NCBI GenBank assembly: GCA_017548075.1
Contig: JAFYNL010000036.1
Location: 1 to 64,000 of the forward strand
Direction of reading: 5' to 3'
Source of the DNA: Bacteroidaceae bacterium
Lineage (GTDB): Bacteria > Bacteroidota > Bacteroidia > Bacteroidales > Bacteroidaceae
DNA length: 64,000 nt
The first letter of the stretch is position 1. The number at the start of each line of letters is the position of its first letter. This document shows positions 46,761-53,545 of this stretch, piece by piece. The position numbers and the translations under genes were made by a program. Below the pieces are notes generated by a model that saw only the letters and a program-made list of their open reading frames with translations, searched no databases and was not told where the DNA came from.

Positions 46761-47669
46761 TTAGTAAAGGTTAAACATATTGTTAATTCTATTTTTCATT
46801 TCTTCTCTTAATGATGCTGGCTCCAGTACCTCTACCTTCTCCCCCATTGCGAGCAATTGGCTGACCAGTTCGGGAGTCACACATAATCTGTATGTAAACT
46901 CCGCAAATTCTCTATGCTTGGAGCGGCCTTCGGATTGGCTTTTGTGAAACGGAGTTGAGCGGAGATATTCTGCCTGAGTGCCGTAAGCTCGGATTTTGAC
47001 TTTCTCAACAGGCAAATCCTTATTCATAAAAATGCCGACAACATTTGCGAAATGCTTCTTTGCATCAAAATCCTCAGGTAGTTCAAAACTCGTCTTGAGT
47101 ACTTTCAAATCGAGAATGCGATCTAAAGCAATAGTGCGAAGAGCACTCTTTTCCTTTATATATCCCAGCAGATACCAACGACGATTGAAGACCTTCAAAG
47201 CATAAGGCTGAATATGAAACTCTTGCAGATGTTCCTCTTGCTCGCCTTCATAACGCTGATAGTCAACCTGCAACTCAACATTCTTCTGCATCGCATCAAT
47301 AATGGAGTTCAGAAATGCCGTTCCAAGAGGAATCTCTTCCAGCAAAACTCTGTCCTTCATACTATTGAAGGTTATAAAGTCCCGGGGAATACTGTATTTC
47401 TGAAGCAACCACTTTCCAGGTTTCAGTTTGTCCAACACTTCAGGATTCTTGACGTAATAGACATTACCTTTCGACCTATCACACAGAATGTCGACTCCAA
47501 ACATCTCTTTGATGCCCTTCCTGTATTCGTGAAAAGAGCGAATAGCAAGTGGCCCATCAAATGCGGGATTGTCCTCCCACATCATACATATGTCTTCAAA
47601 AGGAAGAGGATCGCTTGTGAGCAACAAATCCAAAAGCCAAATGTATTTGTAATATGTCTTGCTTATCAT
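46761..47669 (-). CDS. WYL domain transcriptional regulator
   Basis: 302 residues. An N-terminal winged-helix-like region (YIWLLDLLLTSDPLPFEDIC) is followed by a WYL domain at about 130-205 (FNRRWYLLGYIKEKSALRTIALDRI) and a WCX-like C-terminal region. WYL regulators sense ligands, often nucleic acids, and frequently control anti-phage loci. First gene of a two-gene unit with the PD-(D/E)XK-like gene. A -7-like TATATTTG lies at 47702-47695. Confidence 0.85.
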   Translation of the reverse strand: MISKTYYKYIWLLDLLLTSDPLPFEDICMMWEDNPAFDGPLAIRSFHEYRKGIKEMFGVDILCDRSKGNVYYVKNPEVLDKLKPGKWLLQKYSIPRDFITFNSMKDRVLLEEIPLGTAFLNSIIDAMQKNVELQVDYQRYEGEQEEHLQEFHIQPYALKVFNRRWYLLGYIKEKSALRTIALDRILDLKVLKTSFELPEDFDAKKHFANVVGIFMNKDLPVEKVKIRAYGTQAEYLRSTPFHKSQSEGRSKHREFAEFTYRLCVTPELVSQLLAMGEKVEVLEPASLREEMKNRINNMFNLY

Positions 47670-47694
47670 ATAAAGGTGGCAGCTTTCTCGATTG

Positions 47695-47702
47695 CAAATA
47701 TA
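47695..47702 (-). promoter_or_regulatory. -7 element of the WYL regulator
   Basis: TATATTTG on the minus strand, 25 nt before the ATG; the -33 position is not consensus. Confidence 0.45.
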
Positions 47703-47736
47703 CGATTTCTCTTTTGAAGCTATAAGGACAACGTTT

Positions 47737-48211
47737 TTATTTTTTTAATTTCTTTTTGTTCTGTAATGCATTCTTTTCCTCACTTGCCAATCGTCTTTCG
47801 ACCTTCTTCACGTCCTCAGCTGGGGGAAGATTCTCAGGTATAATGCCCCGCTGTACCAATACTTGGCGGACGGCAGCATTGTTGTCAATATGCTCTTGGG
47901 TGATAAGTGTTTCGCTATGCAAATCCTTCGATTGTACGTTGACGCTGGTCATTTCGGCTGCGAAATCCTTGGCCTTGATGCTGATGGTTGGCAACGATCA
48001 TCTTATTGACGTCAATAAAATGATCCATAATAGGCTGACCTACATTGTCACATGCTTCTTTCGCCTTACTAATAACCTTCGTAAAATTCTGCCAAAGACT
48101 ATATCCAAGTAATACCTGTAAGTCCCTTGCACTCCAACATTCTATGCCATTCACTTCATGTGCAGCGCGTTCATACTCTTCAAAGAGTACTTGTATTTCT
48201 TCCCTCTTCAT
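47737..48211 (-). pseudogene. dinD-like gene remnant (internal deletion with frameshift)
   Basis: Two overlapping frames give the two ends of a DinD-type DNA-damage-inducible protein. 48211-47915 encodes the N-terminus (WSARDLQVLLGY, NFTKVISKAKEACDNVGQP, HFIDVNKMI). 47994-47737 encodes the C-terminus (KAKDFAAEMTSVNVQ, HIDNNAAVRQVLVQRGI, PENLPPAEDVKKVERRLAS). Intact homologues are about 270-280 residues, so roughly 100-130 residues of the middle are missing at the junction near 47995-48010 and the frame is shifted. The promoter upstream is still consensus, so the decay may be recent. Confidence 0.8.
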
Positions 48212-48234
48212 ACGTTTCTTTCATTATATGTCCG

Positions 48235-48265
48235 CAAATTTACGATTTATAATTCTTAATTCAAA
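48235..48265 (-). promoter_or_regulatory. promoter of the dinD remnant
   Basis: Minus strand TTTG (48265-48262), 19-nt spacer, TAAATTTG (48242-48235): full consensus, 24 nt before the ATG at 48211. Confidence 0.7.
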
Positions 48266-48382
48266 ATTATTTTTTATAGTATTAGAAAAAAGTTGGCTTT
48301 TTATTCGTAAACCGCAATGGAAGTGTTGTAAATTCGCACCCAAAATGAGCGTGCTTTTTTGCGTGCTTTTGGGAGGGAAAAA

Positions 48383-48414
48383 TTTGCAGAAATGAAAAAA
48401 ATGTTGTACCTTTG
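48383..48414 (+). promoter_or_regulatory. promoter of the VirE-like gene
   Basis: TTTG (48383-48386), 20-nt spacer, TACCTTTG (48407-48414): full consensus. The leader is about 45 nt, A-rich and without a Shine-Dalgarno sequence. Confidence 0.8.
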
Positions 48415-48464
48415 TGGAGCTTTTACAAAAGGAAAAACACTACTAACCTTAAAAACAAAAAAAC

Positions 48465-49673
48465 ATGGAAAACCAAACTAATCTTATCTCCGATTCATCC
48501 GAGGCGATGAACGAGATGCAGGACGTCATCTACCAGGTAGAGGCGTTCCTTAGTGAGAATTATCATTTGCGTCGTAACTTGCTGAGTGGCAAGACGGAAC
48601 TGGCTCCTGTTGGCGATGAACCAAAGTGGGAACCCGTTACGGCAGAACTCCTGAACTCCATTGTGCGAAAGGCCAAGAAGGCTGGAATCGGAGGCAAGAA
48701 GTCTCCAAGACAGGAGATTGAGGAATACATCTGCTCCAACGATGTTCCCGCCTTCAATCCTATTCGCGACTATTTGGAGGCGTTGCCTGAATGGGATGGG
48801 AAGAATCATGTGGCCGAACTCTTTGGCCGCCTTCCTGGCATTACAACTGAGCAACTTTCCTGGTGCTCTGTCTGGATGCGTTCTGTCGTAGCTCATTGGA
48901 TGGGTATGGACCCTCTTCACGGAAACGAGTGTGTGCCTGTTCTCATCGGACCTCAAGGCTGCGGAAAGAGTACTTTCGCAGTCCGACTTCTGCCAGAACA
49001 TCTTCGTTCCTACTATCTCGACCACATCAACTTCGGCAACAAGTTTGACTGCGAGATGGCCCTCACCCACAATCTCATCGTCAACATCGACGAGTTTGCC
49101 AATATGGGACCTTCGCAACAAGCCAAACTCAAACAGACGCTTTCGAAAGTAAGGGTTAACGGACGACCGATTTATGGGAAGTCGCAGGAAGACAGAGTCC
49201 GCTATGCGAGCTTCCTTGCTACGACCAACGACCCTCATCCGCTTTGCGATGTGACTGGCTCTCGCCGTTATCTGTGCTTGCGAATCAAGAAAGGTTTGCT
49301 CATCGACAACCTTACTCCCATCAATCACGCCCAACTTTATGCTCAGGTCTTGCACGAATTGAGGGAAGAGAAAGTGCCGTATTGGTTCAGTAATGATGAA
49401 GTTGCTCGCATCCAGGCTGCCAATCTTCCTTTCCTCAGAACCGATGATATGGAGGGAATCTTGCATCAATGTTTCCGTCTGCCAAACGGAGAAGAAGAGG
49501 GAACTTGGTTCACCTGCAAGCAGGTCAGTGAAGCGCTCATGAAGGTCTATCCCTCGATGAAGAGAGGCAATGCCACCAACATCCGCATCGGCCAAACGCT
49601 AAAGTATCTTGGCTGCGAGATGAAACACACAAAGATTGGGGCGGCATATAAGTTGATAGAGATTGCGGCCTAA
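48465..49673 (+). CDS. VirE/VapE-like P-loop ATPase (probable replication helicase)
   Basis: 402 residues. The VirE-type core has a Walker A GPQGCGKST (162-170), Walker B LIVNIDEF (204-211), sensor-like FLATTNDPHPL and the arginine-containing GSRRYLCLRI. The C-terminal 90 residues resemble DUF3874 (winged helix, WFTCKQVSEALMKVYPS). Proteins of this family sit in phages, plasmids and mobile islands beside primases or initiators and are thought to act as helicases. Here it faces the parA/Rep region across 1 kb of repeats, so a role in replication of that module is inferred. A large inverted repeat follows its stop directly. Confidence 0.8.
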   Translation: MENQTNLISDSSEAMNEMQDVIYQVEAFLSENYHLRRNLLSGKTELAPVGDEPKWEPVTAELLNSIVRKAKKAGIGGKKSPRQEIEEYICSNDVPAFNPIRDYLEALPEWDGKNHVAELFGRLPGITTEQLSWCSVWMRSVVAHWMGMDPLHGNECVPVLIGPQGCGKSTFAVRLLPEHLRSYYLDHINFGNKFDCEMALTHNLIVNIDEFANMGPSQQAKLKQTLSKVRVNGRPIYGKSQEDRVRYASFLATTNDPHPLCDVTGSRRYLCLRIKKGLLIDNLTPINHAQLYAQVLHELREEKVPYWFSNDEVARIQAANLPFLRTDDMEGILHQCFRLPNGEEEGTWFTCKQVSEALMKVYPSMKRGNATNIRIGQTLKYLGCEMKHTKIGAAYKLIEIAA

Positions 49674-49676
49674 ATT

Positions 49677-49837
49677 AAAAACACTCATCACTCGTCACCT
49701 ATGCCACTTAAATCGCTGAATCACAGCGAAATACATAGGTGATGAGTTGGTGATGAGTCAAAAACCACTCGTCACCTCCGTTATAGGCTAAAAATCAATA
49801 GGTTAGAGGTCATAGGTGATGAGTGACGAGTGTTTTT
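49677..49837. repeat. 27-bp inverted repeat with extra internal copies of GGTGATGAGT
   Basis: The left arm (49677-49703, ACTCATCACTCGTCACCTATG core) and right arm (49811-49837) are inverse complements with 2 mismatches, separated by 107 bp. Inside are further copies: CATAGGTGATGAGT (49734-49747), GGTGATGAGT (49749-49758) and ACTCGTCACCT (49767-49777). The arms start right after the VirE-like stop and end in A/T runs, so they could also terminate transcription. Confidence 0.85.
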
Positions 49838-49892
49838 GCAAAACTATCTACAGGTAATTCTCAAACAACCTTAAGGTAAATCGCCTACGACC

Positions 49893-49930
49893 CACGTTAA
49901 CTTTGCCATCGTAACACGTTAAAATCACAA
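49893..49930. repeat. 22-bp repeat family, copy C
   Basis: One full unit (CCACGTTAACTTTGCCATCG) followed by a partial second (TAACACGTTAAAATCAC). Not next to a gene end, unlike most other copies. Confidence 0.7.
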
Positions 49931-50025
49931 ACTACACTAGTAAAGTTTTCTTTCCCGCCTGCATCTGAGCACCAGAGAGAAATTGGTTTTAAATGAGAAG
50001 AGCTTTTTTCTCCTCTCTCCCCATT

Positions 50026-50421
50026 CTGCGAAAATGTTCTCAAAGTCCGCACCTCAGGTTTTAGAACATCTGTCGACCTTCTGAATGCAATAAGTTAACC
50101 AATATACCCTTTTCTTGAAAATTGTTCCCAAAGTCCGCACCTCTGCTCCTCTCCCCTCCTTATTTCCTCACAATCACCTCTTAATATCATCCTTCTTACT
50201 TCTTACCTCTTACATCCACCCTCTCCCCTCTAGCTTCCTACCTCTCACCACCTTCTCCCCTACCCCTTTTCCCGCTTAAAATCAACAATTATGCCACAAA
50301 GGTGCGGACTTCAGGAAGACTTCAACACAAACTTCGTCTTCTTTTACGCAAAATCCTCCCAAAGTCCGCACCTCGCCCAAGCTTCCAAAGGTTCTGGTGC
50401 GGAATTTAGGAAGATTTATCT
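50026..50421. repeat. cluster of origin-type boxes left of parA
   Basis: AAAGTCCGCACCT occurs exactly at 50042-50054, 50130-50142 and 50361-50373, and inverted with one change at 50300-50311. A degenerate inverted copy (GGTGCGGAATTTAGG) starts at 50396. Upstream bases are also shared (CAAAAT..TTCCC), giving an extended box of about 25 bp. The same box recurs right of parA. Confidence 0.85.
50148..50275. other. pyrimidine-rich strand-asymmetric tract
   Basis: About 128 nt in which the + strand is almost entirely C, T and A with only one or two G (CTCCCCTCCTTATTTCC... onward). It lies between boxes of the left cluster. It may be single-strand-prone, or simply drift. Confidence 0.6.
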
Positions 50422-50709
50422 CGACGCTAGTCAACACTTGTCAGCATGAACCCCAAAAGTGCTTCTCAAAACCGAAAAAAATGACGTAAACACCCCACCC
50501 TAGCTTCAAGATAACAACTACTTTGGGAAATATCCCGACAAATCAGGTGAAATCTTATCCTTTGGCTTGTCGCCTTAAGAACACTTTAAATAGAATGGCA
50601 TGAAGCAGGCAAATATCTTCTCAATATTCGCACCAAAATCTTTACAGCTTTTTAAAAAGCACGGCACTCCCCTACCCTATTTAGCCGTTTTGAGCCCCTT
50701 TTCGGGCAA

Positions 50710-51081
50710 TCAAACCCACTGATAGACAGAGTCTTCGTACTGTTCAATGATACGCTGAGATTCTGCATCAAGTCCCTGGCCTTCCTTATAGTGTTGCTTC
50801 AGGAACTGATGGAGAGCCGCGCGAACCACATTCTGCTTCTCGAACTTCTGGCGGAAAGCAATGTAATCCAATGCGTTACGATCATCTTCAGTGGTAAAGA
50901 AGCTGAAGCCCCCGACCTTCTGAATGGTACAAACCTTGCGCATTGGTTTAGCTGCTGGAGTCTCTTGCACAATCTGGTTTCGCACAACCTCATTGCTTGC
51001 TAAGGGCTTAGGACTCACATAGTTACGCGTTGCCTCCTCTGCCACTCGACTGATGTTCAAAGATTTCTTCTTAATAGCCAT
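50710..51081 (-). CDS. small DNA-binding candidate downstream of parA (possible RHH partner)
   Basis: 123 residues, basic N-terminus (MAIKKKSLNISRVAEEA). The segment DRNALDYIAFRQKFEKQNVVRAALHQFL (about 68-95, read in parts) has the spacing of a ribbon-helix-helix domain. No family is recognised. It lies 99 bp downstream of parA on the same strand, where plasmid partition operons carry the ParB/ParG-type centromere-binding gene. That role is inferred from position and the possible RHH fold. Confidence 0.6.
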   Translation of the reverse strand: MAIKKKSLNISRVAEEATRNYVSPKPLASNEVVRNQIVQETPAAKPMRKVCTIQKVGGFSFFTTEDDRNALDYIAFRQKFEKQNVVRAALHQFLKQHYKEGQGLDAESQRIIEQYEDSVYQWV

Positions 51082-51180
51082 AATCTTATTTCTTATGTTG
51101 TTTTGTATTTTCTAACTTGTTTCAGCAAATACCAAAATATATAAAGACTCAAATAGTCACATATTTAGATATTCAAGTAT

Positions 51181-52068
51181 TTACATGCTCCTTTCTCGTT
51201 TAAAACGTTCATAGGCAGCATTTGCTATCTGTCCCCACTTAGCCGGAGTCCAACTCTTGGGACGAGCCTTGCGGCCAATCATATACTCAGCCACTCGCAT
51301 ATAGTCGTCGGCCACAGGACTGTTGCTGGCATACTCGAAGAGAGACATCTCGTAAGCCACTGATTCTGTGCAACGTACGCTCTCGCGAACACTAACGGGG
51401 AAGAGCGGAGCCTTCACCTGATCTATATCGCTATAGTACTCTTTCACTTCGCGACTGATGCTGCGGTTCCTGTTCCAACGGACCAAAAGATAACCCATGA
51501 TGGTAACAGGCGAATGAAGCTTAAGATGCACCCTGTCAATATAGTCGAGCAAACGGGGCAGACCTTGCAAACTATAGATGCCAGCTTCGGTCGGAACAAT
51601 CACGAAGTCGCTGGCTACCAATGCGTTAGTGTTCATCAGCGTCTCGCCTCCAGGAGCACAGTCAATAAAGATATAATCGTACATATCGCGAATCTTGAGG
51701 CCGCAATCAGGATCTATCAGATCCAAAAACTCAGCCAAACGATACTCTCGATTGTACATCAACTGCAACTCGGCATTAATATTGCTCATGCTATGGCTGC
51801 CAGGCACATAGTCGAGGCCGTCGTAACGAGTATAAATAGGTAAAGGTAGCTTTTCCGCAGCTTCAGCATCGTGCATCCACTCATAAATAGTGCTATCAGC
51901 CTCCAAATGAACGGTCTTATCGACGGTATCAGTCAGATTGCATTGCGGATCAGTATCAATAAGCAATACCTTCTTGCCAAGCAACCAAAGCGCAAAGCCC
52001 AAATTGACGCAGGTAGTTGTCTTAGCGCAACCGCCTTTATCATGTAAAAGAGAAATAACTTGTGACAT
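51181..52068 (-). CDS. parA: ParA-family partition ATPase
   Basis: 295 residues. Deviant Walker A KGGCAKTTT (11-19), LLIDTDPQCNLT (35-46) and YIFIDCAPGGE (Walker B region) are intact, as in ParA/Soj ATPases. There is no N-terminal HTH, so it is of the short plasmid type Ib or chromosomal Soj-like size. It forms nucleoid-bound gradients that segregate DNA. It is transcribed away from the structured non-coding region and divergent from the Rep gene. It is followed by the small RHH-like candidate. Promoter at 52102-52132. Confidence 0.93.
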   Translation of the reverse strand: MSQVISLLHDKGGCAKTTTCVNLGFALWLLGKKVLLIDTDPQCNLTDTVDKTVHLEADSTIYEWMHDAEAAEKLPLPIYTRYDGLDYVPGSHSMSNINAELQLMYNREYRLAEFLDLIDPDCGLKIRDMYDYIFIDCAPGGETLMNTNALVASDFVIVPTEAGIYSLQGLPRLLDYIDRVHLKLHSPVTIMGYLLVRWNRNRSISREVKEYYSDIDQVKAPLFPVSVRESVRCTESVAYEMSLFEYASNSPVADDYMRVAEYMIGRKARPKSWTPAKWGQIANAAYERFKRERSM

Positions 52069-52101
52069 ATTCTTCAGTCGTTATTGTTATGAATTCCGAT
52101 G

Positions 52102-52132
52102 CAAAGATAGGGGTTTTCTAAATAAGATGCAA
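52102..52132 (-). promoter_or_regulatory. promoter of parA
   Basis: Minus strand TTG (52132-52130), 20-nt spacer, TATCTTTG (52109-52102): good consensus, 34 nt before the ATG. Confidence 0.75.
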
Positions 52133-52439
52133 GAAAATACCCAAATATTTTCACATATTTATATATTTTAGTATTTAAACACAATCCGTATCACACAAAG
52201 ATTAGCTGATTTACAATACGATACGAAAACGAATAGCAATATAAGTATCTAGATAATCGGAAAGGCGAATATTTAGATATGTTGAAATATATGAAGACAC
52301 AGGAACACAAAGACATGAGTAGGTATATATTAAAATATTTATATATTAAAGAAAGGATAAGGCAGATATTGAAAGATTTGAATATCTAAATATTTGGGTA
52401 TGTAAGCATACAAATGTTTGAATAGGGGAAAAGAAAAAA
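52130..52439. other. AT-rich block with AATATTTAGATAT motifs
   Basis: A very AT-rich 310 bp upstream of parA. AATATTTAGATAT occurs at 52268-52280 and inverted at 52382-52394. A further copy (ATATTTAGATATT) lies downstream of parA at 51161-51173. The placement on both sides of parA suits a centromere or operator; AT-richness next to iterons also suits a DNA-unwinding element. Open frames here (for example at 52346-52570) are not convincing. Confidence 0.55.
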
Positions 52440-52900
52440 CTTGACTGCGTCGACCATTTTGCAAAAAGGTTCCTAAAGTCCGCACCTGAACTGGTAAACA
52501 TAATCAGGAAAGCGAAAAAGAAAGAAATCATCCTGAAGTCCGCACCAAATGCCATGTTTAAGGGCACCAAATGTTCCAGACTTTCGCACCAGGTCTTCCT
52601 TATCTTCGCACAAAAGGAGACGTAATAGGCTCTGTATGAGAAAGTTAGCAGAAGCTATAATCAATATAGCTATATACATTATTTAATTAGAGAGTTCTTT
52701 CTAAAATCTGTTTATCACATTATTGAGACTTATATAGATTATAGAAAGCCATAAGTCACTATAAATCAATTTGGTAGCATCTGGTTGGTGCGGACTTTGA
52801 GAAGATTTTGTGCGGCGAAAGGGAACAGTAGATGAACAGAGAGGGAAGAGTTGGTGCGGACTTTGAGAACGTTTTTGCAAAAATGGTCGACGAAGTCAAG
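52440..52900. repeat. nested inverted repeats around a 12-bp palindrome (candidate origin core)
   Basis: The outer arms 52440-52486 and 52853-52900 are inverse complements over 48 bp with 4 substitutions and one 1-base gap. Each contains GTCGACCATTTT, TGCAAAAA and the box AAAGTCCGCACC. Inner boxes at 52535-52546 and (inverted) 52787-52798 form a second pair. Both pairs centre within about 3 bp of 52669, where ATATAGCTATAT (52664-52675) is a perfect palindrome. The middle is AT-rich. No gene is plausible here. Confidence 0.85.
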
Positions 52901-52999
52901 ATTTGATTTAAAAGGAATAATGGAAGGGGACAGATGGTAAGGAATCGATTGATTTCTGTGCTAAGCTATTGAAGAAAAGAAGTGTAGGGCACAGGAAAA

Positions 53000-53450
53000 T
53001 TGTAGTGCCAGGCTGTAAGGGAGTAGAGTGCTAGACTATAGGTGGAATGAGGTGTTAGACTGCTGGGAAAGTGAGGTGCAAGGCTATGATATATTGATGT
53101 GCAAAGTTATAGGTGGAGTAGGGTGCAAAGATGCGTAATAATGGGGTGCGGGGCTATTGGTGGAGATAAGTGCGATGGTATTGTGAGAGTAGGGTGCAGG
53201 TTTTTGGTGGATTAGGGTGCTAGGATGTGGAAAGAGTAGGGTGCGAGCTTGTAGTTGAAATGGGGTGTGAGGTGGTGGTAAGAATAAGGTGAGAGGGTAT
53301 GGACAGAAAGAAGTGCTAAGTTATGGTTGGAGTGAGGTGCTAGCTTGTGGATGGAGTAGGGTGCGAGGGTGTTGGCTGAAAGAGGTGTTGGTGATGAGAT
53401 AAAGCGAGGTGCGAATGAAAAAAGAGAACTTGGTGCGAGAGTTTGGAACA
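53000..53450. repeat. about 20 tandem 23-24-bp iterons
   Basis: GTGC (or GTGT/GTGA) recurs at 53005, 53028, 53052, 53076, 53099, 53123, 53146, 53170, 53194, 53217, 53241, 53265, 53289, 53313, 53337, 53361, 53385, 53409 and 53433, a strict 23-24-bp period. The unit approximates GGTGCGAGGCTATGG then TGGAGTA. It resembles the GGTGCGGACTTTGGGAA box, and the last copy (GGTGCGAGAGTTTGGAAC) is intermediate. The array stops 38 bp short of the Rep promoter -33 element. Such arrays bind plasmid initiators. Confidence 0.88.
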
Positions 53451-53487
53451 CTTTATTGATGAAAATAAAATATTTTCTTTAAAAAAA

Positions 53488-53519
53488 TTTGGTGGTTTCG
53501 ATGAAATCGCTTAAATTTG
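53488..53519 (+). promoter_or_regulatory. promoter of the Rep initiator gene
   Basis: TTTG (53488-53491), 20-nt spacer, TAAATTTG (53512-53519): full consensus. It sits directly after the iterons, so bound Rep could repress it. It fixes the gene start downstream at 53546. Confidence 0.8.
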
Positions 53520-53545
53520 CAGCGGAAAACATTAAAAAGACGAAC

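Larger units (their letters stand above)
49674..50709. other. 1.04-kb repeat-rich non-coding region left of the partition genes
   Basis: No gene is supported. From left to right: a 27-bp inverted repeat with internal copies (49677-49837), a 22-bp-family repeat (about 49893-49930), five origin-type boxes (50026-50421), a pyrimidine-rich tract (50148-50275), and an unremarkable segment up to the gene ending at 50710. Confidence 0.7.

Noticed and set aside
52346..52679. Two short overlapping minus-strand frames
   Set aside because: They cross the inverted repeats and AT-rich DNA, and their translations have no recognisable features.
53000..53450. CRISPR array
   Set aside because: The repeats abut each other at 23-24 bp with no unique spacers, and there are no cas genes.
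52440..53450. Standard DnaA-dependent oriC
   Set aside because: No dnaA or dnaN nearby and no cluster of TTATCCACA-type boxes was seen. The repeats present are of a different type.
53212..53451. Minus-strand frame encoding an octapeptide-like repeat (LAPYSxHx)
   Set aside because: The 24-bp iteron equals eight codons, so an open repetitive frame arises automatically. There is no promoter, and the period drifts to 23 bp elsewhere in the array.
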